Shown: positions 41,549 through 50,064 of the stretch, piece by piece | Numbering within the stretch: position 1 is the stretch's first letter | How the letters are laid out: the number at the start of each line of letters is the position of its first letter | NCBI GenBank assembly: GCA_003140215.1 | Contig: PLJL01000001.1 | Coordinates: forward strand, 515,283 to 579,282 | Reading direction: 5' to 3' | Length of the DNA: 64,000 nucleotides | Origin: Vulcanimicrobiota bacterium | Lineage (GTDB): Bacteria; Vulcanimicrobiota; Vulcanimicrobiia; Vulcanimicrobiales; Vulcanimicrobiaceae | Position numbers and translations under genes: made by a program | The notes under the pieces: model-generated | Told to the model about the DNA's origin: nothing | What the model saw: the letters and a program-made list of their open reading frames with translations, nothing else | The model's database searches: none

Positions 41549-42249
41549 GCGCGACGCCGACCCCGACCCTCTCGGACGAGCGGCGCAAATACAAAGTCTT
41601 GCTGATCGAGGACGACGCGCAGATCACGCGCGTCCTCAAGCTCGAGCTCGAGCACGAGGGGTTCGACGTCGAAACGGCCGCCGACGGCCTTTCCGGTCTC
41701 GAGAAGGCGCTCAAGGAACCCGACCTGGTCGTGCTCGACCTGATGCTTCCCAAGCTCGACGGAATGGAAGTGTGTGCGCGCGTGCGCGCCAAGTCGCGCG
41801 TGCCGATCATCATGCTCACCGCGAAGGACCGCATCCCGGACCGCGTCGCGGGGCTGGATCGCGGGGCCGACGATTACGTGGTCAAGCCGTTCTCGATCGA
41901 AGAGCTCGTGGCGCGCATCCGCGCGCGCCTGCGCGAACGCGACCCGCACGAAAATGTGTTGGGCGCCAAGGACTTGCTGATGGATCGCGACCGGCACGAG
42001 GTCTCGCGGGCCGGACAGCAGATCCACCTCACCGCCAAAGAGTACGCGCTGCTGGAGTACCTCTTACTCCACCGCAACAAAGTGCACTCGCGCGACGAGT
42101 TGTTCAACGGCGTTTGGGGCAGCGATTTTCTGGGCGACTCGAACTTGATCGACGTCTACATCCGCTACCTGCGCGGCAAGATCGACGACCCGTTCGAGGA
42201 GAAGCTCATCCAGACGGTGCGCGGCGTGGGATACGCGCTCAAAGAATAA
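41545..42249 (+). CDS. OmpR-family response regulator
   Basis: 234 residues from GTG 41545 (GTGA overlap). Receiver domain at about 17-130 with acidic pair Asp23/Asp24, phospho-acceptor Asp65 in VLDLMLPK, Thr in IIMLTAKD and Lys in VVKPFS. The winged-helix DNA-binding domain (about 145-232) contains HLTAKEYALLEYLLLHRNKV and VYIRYLRGKIDD. It is partnered with the kinase 16 bases downstream. Confidence 0.93.
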   Translation: MSATPTPTLSDERRKYKVLLIEDDAQITRVLKLELEHEGFDVETAADGLSGLEKALKEPDLVVLDLMLPKLDGMEVCARVRAKSRVPIIMLTAKDRIPDRVAGLDRGADDYVVKPFSIEELVARIRARLRERDPHENVLGAKDLLMDRDRHEVSRAGQQIHLTAKEYALLEYLLLHRNKVHSRDELFNGVWGSDFLGDSNLIDVYIRYLRGKIDDPFEEKLIQTVRGVGYALKE

Positions 42250-42265
42250 CGACCGGAGCCGCCTT

Positions 42266-43696
42266 GTGAGCTCCCTCCGCACCAGGATCGCGGCGCTCTA
42301 TGCGGTGCTGATCGTCCTCGTCATCGCGGTCGGTGCGGTTTCGATCGACTTCGCGTTTCGCTCGCTGCTCATCGATCAGGCCAAGCTCAACCTCGCCGAG
42401 ACCGCGAATCAGATCGCACATGACGCCCAAGAAGCGGCGACCGACGGCTTCGGGGGCGCGGGGCGGCTCGTGCTGGTGTTGTCCGATCGCGCCACGCTCG
42501 ACCACTGGGCGTCGGCCAACGAGTTCGTCCAGATCGATACCGTGTCGGGGCAGATCCTGGGCAAGAGCACGAATCTGGGGGGGTTCACGTTCCCCGCCTG
42601 GCGCCCGCACGGCGTCGATCACGAGTACGGTTCGCTGCAGGTCGGCGGCGACCGGCCCGGGACGATGCTGGTGCTCAACCGCGTCTTGCTCGACGACGCC
42701 GGCCATCCGCTCGTCGTCATTCACGTCGGACAGCGCTTGGACATCGCCGACGAGCTCATCGCGCGCGCCCGCACGATCTTGCTGGCGATCACCGCCGCGG
42801 CGATGATCGCGATCCTCGTCGCATCGTACTTCATCGCCGGTTCCGCGATCGTGCCGATCGAGCGATTGACCACCGCGGTGGCCGAGATCGGTTCCGAGCG
42901 GCTCGATCGCCGTCTGCGCTGGCAGCGCGGTGACGAGGTGGGGCGATTGGCCAGCGCGTTCGATGCGATGCTCGACCGCCTGCAATCCGCGTTCGCGCGC
43001 GAGCGCCAGTTCATCAGCGATGCCTCGCACGAGCTGCGCACGCCGCTGACGGTGATCAACGCGAACGCGCAACTGCTGCAGCGCTGGGGCGACCGCGATC
43101 CGCACATCCTGGAGAGCTCGCTCCAGGCGATCGCCGACGAGAGCGGACGGCTCGCGGGGATGGTCTCGGGGATGCTAACGCTGGCGAAGGCCGAGGCCGG
43201 CGACGCCATCCCCAAGGAGCCGTTGGTGATGGAACGGCTCGTCGACGACGTCGTCGCCCACGCGCACGAGCGGGCCGCGAGCAAGGGGCTCGAGCTGGCG
43301 GCACATCACGATCCGGGGGCGAGCACCATCGTGGTCGGCGACGCCGGCCTCTTGCGTCAGCTCGTCGGCAACCTCGTCGACAACGCGATCAAGTTCACGC
43401 CGCGGGGCCGCGTCGACGTCGCCGTACGGCACGAGAACGGCTGCGCCACGATCGAGGTCGCCGACACCGGGCCGGGCGTCGAGGACGAAGCCGCCGATCG
43501 CCTCTTCGACCGCTTCTTCCGCGGGGATCCCGCCCACGCGCGGGCGACCGAGGGGACGGGGCTGGGGCTAGCCATCGTCCGCAGCATCGCGCGGGTCCAC
43601 GGGGGCAGCGTGACGGCGCGGGCACGGCCCGACGGCGGCTCGCTGTTTAGCGTCAGCTTGCCGGCCGAGCCCGAATCCTTCACCGGGGGTTCATGA
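42266..43696 (+). CDS. Sensor histidine kinase, HAMP-containing
   Basis: 476 residues from GTG 42266. Two membrane segments (about 8-28 and 167-191) flank an extracytoplasmic sensor domain of about 135 residues. A HAMP domain (about 192-245) leads to the dimerisation/phosphorylation domain with His255 in SDASHELRTPL, and an ATPase domain with NLVDNAIKF (N box), VADTGPGVED (G1) and GTGLGLAIV (G2). It phosphorylates the preceding regulator. The signal is unknown but the neighbours point to the envelope. Confidence 0.93.
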   Translation: MSSLRTRIAALYAVLIVLVIAVGAVSIDFAFRSLLIDQAKLNLAETANQIAHDAQEAATDGFGGAGRLVLVLSDRATLDHWASANEFVQIDTVSGQILGKSTNLGGFTFPAWRPHGVDHEYGSLQVGGDRPGTMLVLNRVLLDDAGHPLVVIHVGQRLDIADELIARARTILLAITAAAMIAILVASYFIAGSAIVPIERLTTAVAEIGSERLDRRLRWQRGDEVGRLASAFDAMLDRLQSAFARERQFISDASHELRTPLTVINANAQLLQRWGDRDPHILESSLQAIADESGRLAGMVSGMLTLAKAEAGDAIPKEPLVMERLVDDVVAHAHERAASKGLELAAHHDPGASTIVVGDAGLLRQLVGNLVDNAIKFTPRGRVDVAVRHENGCATIEVADTGPGVEDEAADRLFDRFFRGDPAHARATEGTGLGLAIVRSIARVHGGSVTARARPDGGSLFSVSLPAEPESFTGGS

Positions 43697-43727
43697 CCTG
43701 ACCCCGCCGCCCGCGTACGATAGACCC

Positions 43728-44810
43728 GTGGACGTTCCCCGGTTTCGAGCCCTGCGGTGGATCGCCGCGGGGCTCGGGTTGTTTGTGTCGTGTTCGATCG
43801 GTGCCGCGGCCCCCGCGCTGGCGGGGACCTCGAGCTTCGACGTGGGCGACCAAGCGGTCGTCAACGTCCTGGTCCGCGGCCGCGGCAACCAAGTCACCGT
43901 GCGCGTGTGGGACCGGCCCAGCGTCCAGGTCGACTACGCCGACGAGAGCGTGCCGACGGTCGACAAGCAGAGCATCCCCTTCGGAACGCCGCGCTTTCCG
44001 CTGAGCCAGCAAATCCCGTTGCAGCTCTACCCGCCTAACGGCGGCCAATTCGCGCCGGGAGCGCCGCTGGCGCCGGAGGTCTTTCCGTACGCCTCGTTCC
44101 GGCCCGGACCGCACGACGCGGTGAACGTCGTCGCGCCCGAAGGCTCGCGCCTCGTCGTGACGCTGCCGGTCTCCACGGGGATGCTCGCGCTGCGCGTCGG
44201 CGGCGGCCAGACCGTGCTCGAAGGCTACCGCGGCGCGAACTTGTTCATGGTGCAGAACCAAGGACGAATCCAGCTCACCGGCGTGACGACCACCGCGTTC
44301 GTGCAGATGAACTACGGCGCGTTCTACGCCGCGGACGGCAACTTCGACCGCATTCGGATCCGCGGCATCGCCGCGCACGACGTCTTCGAGCACTGCCGCA
44401 CCAAGCAGATCGAGGCGACGAGCATCACGGGCTCGATCCTCTACGACGGCGGCAGCTTCGACCCCGGACTGGCGCGGTTCGAATCGCAGAGCGGGAACAT
44501 CGCGCTGGGTGTCAACTCCCCGGCCCAGTTGGTCGGACGCTCGCAAGATGGTCACGTGTACACGCAATTCAGCCGCAGCACCAGCGTCGACCAGCGCGCC
44601 GAGGGCGAAGCCACCGCGACGGTGGGCGGCGGCGGGCCGCTCGTCAACGCGATCAGTTCGCGCGGCAACGTCTTTTTCTACGAAGGCACGCTGGCCGGCC
44701 GGCGCGGGATCGCGCCCGAATGGCGCCCCGTGCACCAGCTCTTCAACGCGCACCGCCGTCCGCAGCAAAATCTACCGGCTCGTGTGCGCCCGCGCGGGCG
44801 CCCGCTCTAG
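43728..44810 (+). CDS. Secreted DUF4097-like protein
   Basis: 360 residues from GTG 43728. A signal peptide (about 1-32, ending ...ALAG) is followed by a beta-rich body with DUF4097-like strand repeats: LVVTLPVSTGMLALRVGGGQTVLEGY and QIEATSITGSILYDGGSF (both given in part), with FESQSGNIALGV near the end. The C-terminal tail is Arg/Pro-rich. It follows the kinase gene by 31 bases and is probably regulated by the same signalling cluster. With the protein at 39584-40519 it makes a pair of similar secreted proteins around the ECF/two-component genes. Confidence 0.65.
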   Translation: MDVPRFRALRWIAAGLGLFVSCSIGAAAPALAGTSSFDVGDQAVVNVLVRGRGNQVTVRVWDRPSVQVDYADESVPTVDKQSIPFGTPRFPLSQQIPLQLYPPNGGQFAPGAPLAPEVFPYASFRPGPHDAVNVVAPEGSRLVVTLPVSTGMLALRVGGGQTVLEGYRGANLFMVQNQGRIQLTGVTTTAFVQMNYGAFYAADGNFDRIRIRGIAAHDVFEHCRTKQIEATSITGSILYDGGSFDPGLARFESQSGNIALGVNSPAQLVGRSQDGHVYTQFSRSTSVDQRAEGEATATVGGGGPLVNAISSRGNVFFYEGTLAGRRGIAPEWRPVHQLFNAHRRPQQNLPARVRPRGRPL

Positions 44811-44822
44811 CAGGGCCGCCGG

Positions 44823-45248
44823 CTAGAGCAGGAACTTGCGCAGCAGCGCGACGTCGAGCTTGAAGGTGTGCTGCGCGATCACCGCTTCGACGGCGTAGCC
44901 GCAGGCGACGAAGAACTTCTGTGCGGCCCGCCCATGGAAGACCGGAACGGTCATCTTGTGGCAGTTGTAGTAGTTCGAGACGTCCTCCGCGCGCGACACG
45001 AGCAGCCGTCCCAGACCGCGCCGGCGCTGCGCCGGCAACACGTAGAGCGCTTCGACGTGGCCCAGCGACGCGGCGATCCGCAACCGCAGCGCGCCGGCGA
45101 TCTCACCCTCCTCGCGCGCGACCAGATCGTGGGTCTGCTCGTGCCAGACCACCCGAAAATCCCACAGCTCGGTTCGCCAGTCGCGGTCGTGCAGCGTCCA
45201 GAACGCGTCGGTTTCGCCCGGCCGCGCGCGCTCGATCTCAAGCGACAT
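44823..45248 (-). CDS. GNAT family N-acetyltransferase
   Basis: 141 residues from ATG 45248, which overlaps the end of the metallo-hydrolase gene by 11 bases. The CoA-binding motif is VLPAQRRRGLGRLLVSRAED near residues 73-92, followed by NYYNCHKMTVPVFHGRAAQKFF (in part), an unusual but GNAT-like C-terminal half. Substrate unknown. Confidence 0.78.
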   Translation of the reverse strand: MSLEIERARPGETDAFWTLHDRDWRTELWDFRVVWHEQTHDLVAREEGEIAGALRLRIAASLGHVEALYVLPAQRRRGLGRLLVSRAEDVSNYYNCHKMTVPVFHGRAAQKFFVACGYAVEAVIAQHTFKLDVALLRKFLL

Positions 45249-46014
45249 CGTAGGCCCAACCGTCGTACGCGGCCAGCGTCTTGATCCCGGTCGCGTCCTC
45301 GAGCTCGTAGGCGAGCCGCTTGGGATCGCGCTCGAGCATGCGCGTCCCGAAATGCGACATGATCGCCACGCCGGGCCGAATCCCCTCGATGAGCGTGCGC
45401 GCATCGTCGTAGGTGAGGTGATCGACGTCCATCGAGTCGCGGTAGCGCAGCACGTTCATCACCAGGACGTCCGGTGCGTGTGCGCGATAGTCGGCGACGA
45501 TCCCGTCGAAGTACCGCGTGCACGGCAGGTAGGAGACCGCCGCGGAAGCGCTGCGGAAGTGCAGCCCGTACGCTTCGACCGGGTGCTCGAGGCGCAACGA
45601 TGCGCGCAGCTCCACCGCGCCGACCGCGAACGGCCCGCCGTTGGCGGCAACGATCCACTCGCGCGGCACGAACCGCCGCGCGTACGGCAGCACGACCGGC
45701 TGCATCGTCTCGTCGAGCGCGTCGAGCGGCGCGCACAGCGCGCCGCGTGGCCGCCAGCCGCCTTGGCACATCGCCTCGATCATGGCGTTGACGTCGCCGG
45801 AGTGATCGAGGTGCTTGTGCGACAGCACGATCGCGTCGAGCGACGCCGGATCGCACGGCGGCACTTGCGCCCACGCGCGCACGAGCGCACCGGGGCCCGG
45901 GTCGACGTGGATGTTGGTGCCGTCGGCCTGGAGCCAAAATCCGCCCGAGGAGCGGATCTGCTTGGCGACCACCCAGCGCGCGCCGCCGGTGCCGAGGAAG
46001 CGCAACCTGACCAC
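45238..46014 (-). CDS. Metallo-beta-lactamase-fold hydrolase
   Basis: 258 residues from GTG 46014; longer frames upstream run into the divergent gene and are rejected. The metal-binding motif HxHxDH is present as SHKHLDHSGD (His66, His68, Asp70, His71), with a front VVRLRFLGTGGARW and a late MSHFGTRM histidine. This is the MBL fold group that includes phosphodiesterase-like and RNase Z-like hydrolases. Substrate not predictable. It is divergent from the secreted protein gene at 46073 by 58 bases. Confidence 0.83.
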   Translation of the reverse strand: MVRLRFLGTGGARWVVAKQIRSSGGFWLQADGTNIHVDPGPGALVRAWAQVPPCDPASLDAIVLSHKHLDHSGDVNAMIEAMCQGGWRPRGALCAPLDALDETMQPVVLPYARRFVPREWIVAANGGPFAVGAVELRASLRLEHPVEAYGLHFRSASAAVSYLPCTRYFDGIVADYRAHAPDVLVMNVLRYRDSMDVDHLTYDDARTLIEGIRPGVAIMSHFGTRMLERDPKRLAYELEDATGIKTLAAYDGWAYDVA

Positions 46015-46072
46015 GCTCGCCGGTTCGCAGGCATGCGCGGAACCTCCGCCTGGCGCGCAGCGTTCGCCGGAC

Positions 46073-46822
46073 ATGCTCAGCGCTCCCGAAGCCTTCATGG
46101 CCGTCGCCAATGCGACGGCGGCGATCGTTGAAAAGGCGCCGCCGTTCGTGACGTACCACGTGCACGGACTCTTCCGCGCCGCCGGCGAGAGCACGGTCGA
46201 CCGCACCGTCGTGACGCGCAGCGACGACGGCGTCGCCGTCGTCCACGACGATGAGAGCGGGAAGGACGAGCTACGGCCGGCTTTCCCCGCGCCGCCGACC
46301 TTTGACGCGTTGGCTAGTTTCAAGCTTTCCGGCGAAGTCACGCTCACGGTGGGCGGCGGGAAGGGCAAGCACCGCGACGGCGACATGCGCATCGTCAACA
46401 TCCACCCGCTGCACTACGTAACCGGGCCATCCCAAGCCGACGCGGTTGCGCGCAGCATCAAAGGGTACGTCGTAACCTACGCGCCCGACGCGACGACCGA
46501 GCTCGGGCATCTCCACCTCGAGCGCAACGCGCTCATGAAAGACGCGCACTGGATGCGCGACGTGTGGTACGATCCCGCGACCCTGATCCCGTCGCGCGTC
46601 GTATGGGGCGGCCCGAACGATTTCACACTCGACGCCCGGTACCAAACGGTCGCGGGGCATTGGATGATGCGCACGATCAGCGCGAGCGCCGTGTACCACA
46701 CGCCGATGTGGTTCGGCCGAATGACCGTCGCCATCGAAGGGGTCTACGACCACTTCGTCTTCAGCGACGTCGCGCCCGATCCGCGGCTGGCGCCGACACC
46801 GGCGCCGCCGGGAGGGAGTTAG
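46073..46822 (+). CDS. Hypothetical beta-rich protein
   Basis: 249 residues from ATG 46073. The protein is beta-rich with segments such as YHVHGLFRAAGESTVDRTVV, LSGEVTLTVGGGKGK and LIPSRVVWGGPNDFTLDARY (the last two in part), reminiscent of the lipoprotein-sorting-like (LolA-type) beta-barrel fold. No classical signal peptide is visible at this start, so either it is cytoplasmic or the true start is different. A Pro/Ala/Gly tail ends it. Function unknown. Confidence 0.6.
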   Translation: MLSAPEAFMAVANATAAIVEKAPPFVTYHVHGLFRAAGESTVDRTVVTRSDDGVAVVHDDESGKDELRPAFPAPPTFDALASFKLSGEVTLTVGGGKGKHRDGDMRIVNIHPLHYVTGPSQADAVARSIKGYVVTYAPDATTELGHLHLERNALMKDAHWMRDVWYDPATLIPSRVVWGGPNDFTLDARYQTVAGHWMMRTISASAVYHTPMWFGRMTVAIEGVYDHFVFSDVAPDPRLAPTPAPPGGS

Positions 46823-46931
46823 GCGGCTCGGGCTTTGCCTAAAAAACGCGATTTGCCGATAAAATCGAGTGTCTGCCCAAAAAAGCCGGCTTCGAGATCG
46901 CGGTTCAGGCCGGCGGACGAGTTGACCAGGA

Positions 46932-47702
46932 CTACGGCTGAAGGTAGGCGCTCACCACGCACGAGACCGGGCTCGCGCCGGTCGACCAGTTCCAGCTCGA
47001 GAGCGGTTTCGGTCCGGCCTTCGCGACGATCGCTCCGTGAGGATCGACGGTCAGCTTCCAGTAGTTCGGGTCGCAATCTGCTTTGTAGGTAAACGGCGCC
47101 CCGGTCCCCGGATTGAACTGCGAGATGTGCTCCGCCGGATAGATGTAGTCGCAGTTGCCGCCGATCATCAGCCCGCCTCCGGACGTGCAGATGCCGGCAT
47201 CGGTGATGAATGGATCGTTGTCTTCCGAGTCGTGCGTGCCCTGATTGAGCCAAAACGACGTTTGCGAGGGGTAGTAGAGGCACAGCGTCGCATGCGCCGC
47301 CTTACAGAACGTGCGCACGTCGTTGGCAAACGGCCCGTACCCGTCGCCGGAGTACGCGGCGGCCGGCTCGACGACCAGCGTGCCGGTGGGGCTGCCGAGG
47401 ATGATCGAGCCGGCGGCGGAGTTCCGAATCGCCTTCGATGCCAAGGCGCTCACGGCAATCGTGGCGGCCGCGCTCGCGGCCGTGATGCGGCTCTGGCGCC
47501 GAACGTGCTCCGCGCGCAAGACCCCGAGCGTCGCCGTGCGCTTCCCGACGACGACCTGCGTGCTGTCGGGCAAGCGGGCACGCTCGTCGACGCTGAGCGC
47601 CGAGAACGGTCGTACCGCCGCACTCGTCCCGGCGCGCGGGGCGGCTCCGAGAGCCTGGGTGAGCCCGACCAGCGCCACGGCCCACAGCCATCGACGAATC
47701 AT
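46932..47702 (-). CDS. Secreted Cys-containing hypothetical protein
   Basis: 256 residues from ATG 47702. A signal peptide (about 1-20, RRWLWAVALVGLTQALGA) precedes a soluble body containing seven cysteines, including FCKAAHATLCLYYPS, GICTSGGGLMIGGNCDY and a pair in DCDPNYWKL and VSCVVSAYLQP, which could form disulphides outside the cytoplasm. A helix at about 72-92 is hydrophobic and Ala-rich. I recognise no family. Confidence 0.62.
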   Translation of the reverse strand: MIRRWLWAVALVGLTQALGAAPRAGTSAAVRPFSALSVDERARLPDSTQVVVGKRTATLGVLRAEHVRRQSRITAASAAATIAVSALASKAIRNSAAGSIILGSPTGTLVVEPAAAYSGDGYGPFANDVRTFCKAAHATLCLYYPSQTSFWLNQGTHDSEDNDPFITDAGICTSGGGLMIGGNCDYIYPAEHISQFNPGTGAPFTYKADCDPNYWKLTVDPHGAIVAKAGPKPLSSWNWSTGASPVSCVVSAYLQP

Positions 47703-47772
47703 GCGGAGACAATAGCAAGGAGACTCCTGCTTTGTCCTCCCCCTTTGTTCGCGTACCGACCCACGCGACGCG

Positions 47773-48567
47773 CTAGCCGCGCGAACCGATGCCGGGGCCG
47801 ACGACGGCGACGAACACGACGCCCACGACGAGCGCGACGGCGAGCCAGGCAATGCTCCAGGTCACGCGCGCCTGCTCCGGCACCGGCTTGCGCCGCATCG
47901 ACACGAGCAGATCCGCAACGGCGAGCAGGCTCAGTCCGGGCACCAGCGTCGTCGCGACGGCCAGCTCGAGCGCGATCGGTTTCGCCGTCGGGCTCAGCGC
48001 CGCCGCAGCGCATGAGACGACGGCGGCTGCGGCCGCCGGCCACAGCGTCAGCCGATACAGCCGCGGCGGCGAAATCCCCGACGGCCCGGTGAAACGGTAG
48101 TACTCCGCCGCTATGATGCGCAGCGAACCATAGTAGAGCGCGGCGGCAACGACCACCGTCGCGATGCGCCAGGCTACGGGCGGTTGGAGTCCGCCGATCA
48201 GGTACGCCCAGTCGCCGAAATTGAGCAGCCCGCCGACGGCGATGTAGCCGGCTGCGACGAGCAGGTTGAACACCATCCCCAGCCAGAGCAGGTAGCGCGC
48301 GTTGCCGCCGAACGCGTTCGTTTTCGCTAGGACGAACCAGCACAGCGCGCCGGCGACGAGGTTTGTCGCCGGACCGGCGGCGACCATCAAGGGTCCGACG
48401 ACGCTGCAGCGCATCCCCAGCGGGTAGAGCAGCGTCACGCGGCCGCCAGTCGCGAGGCACACCAGGCCGTGGCCGAGCGCCTCGTGCAGCATCGTCGCCG
48501 CGACGTACGCGACGACGCCCAAGCCCAGGACCACGAGCGCGCTGTCGCGCGGCGCGTCAGCCGCCAC
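47773..48567 (-). CDS. Membrane protein with HEALGHG motif (M50-like?)
   Basis: 264 residues from GTG 48567, overlapping the MaoC gene end by 11 bases. About six membrane segments are visible. The first contains LHEALGHGLVC, close to the HExxH zinc motif of site-2-protease-like membrane peptidases (M50) but with one extra residue between the Glu and second His (HEALGH instead of HExxH). The remaining layout, with an NLVAG segment and a C-terminal pair of helices, is M50-like. Catalysis is uncertain because of the altered motif. Confidence 0.6.
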   Translation of the reverse strand: MAADAPRDSALVVLGLGVVAYVAATMLHEALGHGLVCLATGGRVTLLYPLGMRCSVVGPLMVAAGPATNLVAGALCWFVLAKTNAFGGNARYLLWLGMVFNLLVAAGYIAVGGLLNFGDWAYLIGGLQPPVAWRIATVVVAAALYYGSLRIIAAEYYRFTGPSGISPPRLYRLTLWPAAAAAVVSCAAAALSPTAKPIALELAVATTLVPGLSLLAVADLLVSMRRKPVPEQARVTWSIAWLAVALVVGVVFVAVVGPGIGSRG

Positions 48568-49039
48568 CGGGTACCGCGAACAAGACGCGCGTGAGCCACA
48601 GCGCCGACAACGCCGGCTTTGGGGCATCCCGCAGCTCGACCTCGGCGCGCCACGTCAGCTGCGCGCCGCCCTCGATCGCCCGCACCTCCTCGATCGAGAA
48701 CGCGCCCCGAACCTGCGCCCCGGCCGGTACCGGTGCGACGAACCGGATGCGCTCGAAGCCGTAGTTCAAGCTCATCCGCGCCGTCGGAAAGCTGACGCAC
48801 TGCGCGATCAGGCTGGGCAGCAGGCTCAAGGTGAGGAAGCCGTGCGCGATCGTCGTCCCCAGCGGCGACTCGCGGCGCGCGCGTTCCGGATCGACGTGGA
48901 TCCACTGCCGGTCGCCGGTCACCGCGGCGAAGTCGTCGATCAGTTGCTGCGTTACGGTGAGCCAGGCACTGGCGATGCGCGTACCGCGCGCGCGCTCGAC
49001 GTCCGCGAGGCTGGAAAAGACCGCACGCTCCATCGGCAC
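48557..49039 (-). CDS. MaoC-like hydratase/dehydratase
   Basis: 160 residues. Hot-dog fold with the catalytic pattern of MaoC-type enoyl-CoA hydratases: the front QQLIDDFAAVTGDRQWIHVDPERA and TTIAHGFLTLSLLP (both in part), where Asp and His are the expected catalytic residues. It hydrates 2-enoyl-CoA to (R)-3-hydroxyacyl-CoA or dehydrates the reverse. The nearby quinone oxidoreductase and CoA-carboxylase genes place it in acyl-CoA metabolism. Confidence 0.82.
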   Translation of the reverse strand: MPMERAVFSSLADVERARGTRIASAWLTVTQQLIDDFAAVTGDRQWIHVDPERARRESPLGTTIAHGFLTLSLLPSLIAQCVSFPTARMSLNYGFERIRFVAPVPAGAQVRGAFSIEEVRAIEGGAQLTWRAEVELRDAPKPALSALWLTRVLFAVPGGG

Positions 49040-49086
49040 GCCGTTCGCACCAGGAACGCTCGGCCCCGCTTCGCAACGACGCCCGG

Positions 49087-50061
49087 ATGCAAGCGATTGT
49101 GTGCCGCGCCTACGGGCCGCCGAAGGATCTCGTACTGAGCGACGTCCCGGAGCCGCAGCCGGGCGCAGGACAGATCGTCATCGACGTGCATGCTGCCGGG
49201 GTCAACTTCCCCGACGTCTTGCTGGTGCAAGGCCTCTACCAGGTGAAGCCGCCGCTGCCGTTCAGCCCGGGCGTCGAGGTGGCGGGGGTGGTCAGTGCGC
49301 TCGGCGATGGCGTGCGCGAGCTGCGCGTCGGAGACCGCGTCGCCGCGGGGGTGATGGGCGGCTTCGCGCAGCGCGCGGTGGCGCAAGCCGCGACGACGAT
49401 CGTGCTGCCCGACGGCGTCGACTTCGTGACCGCTGCGGGGATGGTGCTCACCTACGGCACCGCGTATCATGCGCTCGTCGACCGGGCCGCGTTGCGTGCC
49501 GGCGAATGGCTCTACGTGAGCGGTGCGGGCGGCGGCGTCGGCACCGCCGCGGTCGATCTCGCGCACGCGTTGGGAGCGCGCAGCGTCGCAGCGGCAAGCT
49601 CGGCGGAGAAGCGTGCCGCGGCGGCACGCGCCGGTGCAGACGTCGTGCTCGACGCGGGCGCCGCCGATCTCGTGGACGCGATCAAGAGCGCCAGCGAGGG
49701 CGGCGTCGCGGTCGCGCTCGACAACGTCGGCGGCGAGCAGTTCGACGCGGCGCTGCGCGCGGCGCGCCGCGACGCGCGCCTGCTCGTCGTGGGGTTCGCC
49801 GGCGGCACGATCCCGCAGATCCCCGCCAACCGCATCTTGCTCAAAGAGCTCGACGTGCGCGGCGTCTACTGGGGCGATTGGGCGGCGCGTAACCCGGAGC
49901 GCAACCGCACCAACTTCGCCGCCCTCTTCGCGTTGATGGCGGACGGCAAGCTCCACCCGCACGTCGAGGCGACGTACGCGTTCGCCGACGCGCCGCAAGC
50001 GATCGCCGACCTGCACGAACGCCGCCTCGTCGGCAAAGGCGTCGTGCGCGTGCGACCGTAG
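49087..50061 (+). CDS. NADPH:quinone oxidoreductase (zinc-free MDR family)
   Basis: 324 residues from ATG 49087. Medium-chain dehydrogenase/reductase fold: catalytic domain with VHAAGVNFPDVLLVQGLYQ and FSPGVEVAGVVSALG, and a nucleotide-binding loop GAGGGVGTAAVDLAHALGA. The structural zinc cysteines of alcohol dehydrogenases are absent, as in quinone oxidoreductases (QorA-like). It would reduce a quinone or an enone with NADPH. It is divergent from maoC with a 47-base gap and convergent with the DUF1501 gene. Confidence 0.87.
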   Translation: MQAIVCRAYGPPKDLVLSDVPEPQPGAGQIVIDVHAAGVNFPDVLLVQGLYQVKPPLPFSPGVEVAGVVSALGDGVRELRVGDRVAAGVMGGFAQRAVAQAATTIVLPDGVDFVTAAGMVLTYGTAYHALVDRAALRAGEWLYVSGAGGGVGTAAVDLAHALGARSVAAASSAEKRAAAARAGADVVLDAGAADLVDAIKSASEGGVAVALDNVGGEQFDAALRAARRDARLLVVGFAGGTIPQIPANRILLKELDVRGVYWGDWAARNPERNRTNFAALFALMADGKLHPHVEATYAFADAPQAIADLHERRLVGKGVVRVRP

Positions 50062-50064
50062 CGG

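Noticed and set aside
46823-46931. Terminator-like patch after the secreted-protein gene (AAAAAAGCCGGCTT)
   Set aside because: The palindrome AAGCCGGCTT is short and has no loop, and no stable stem followed by a T run is present on either strand.
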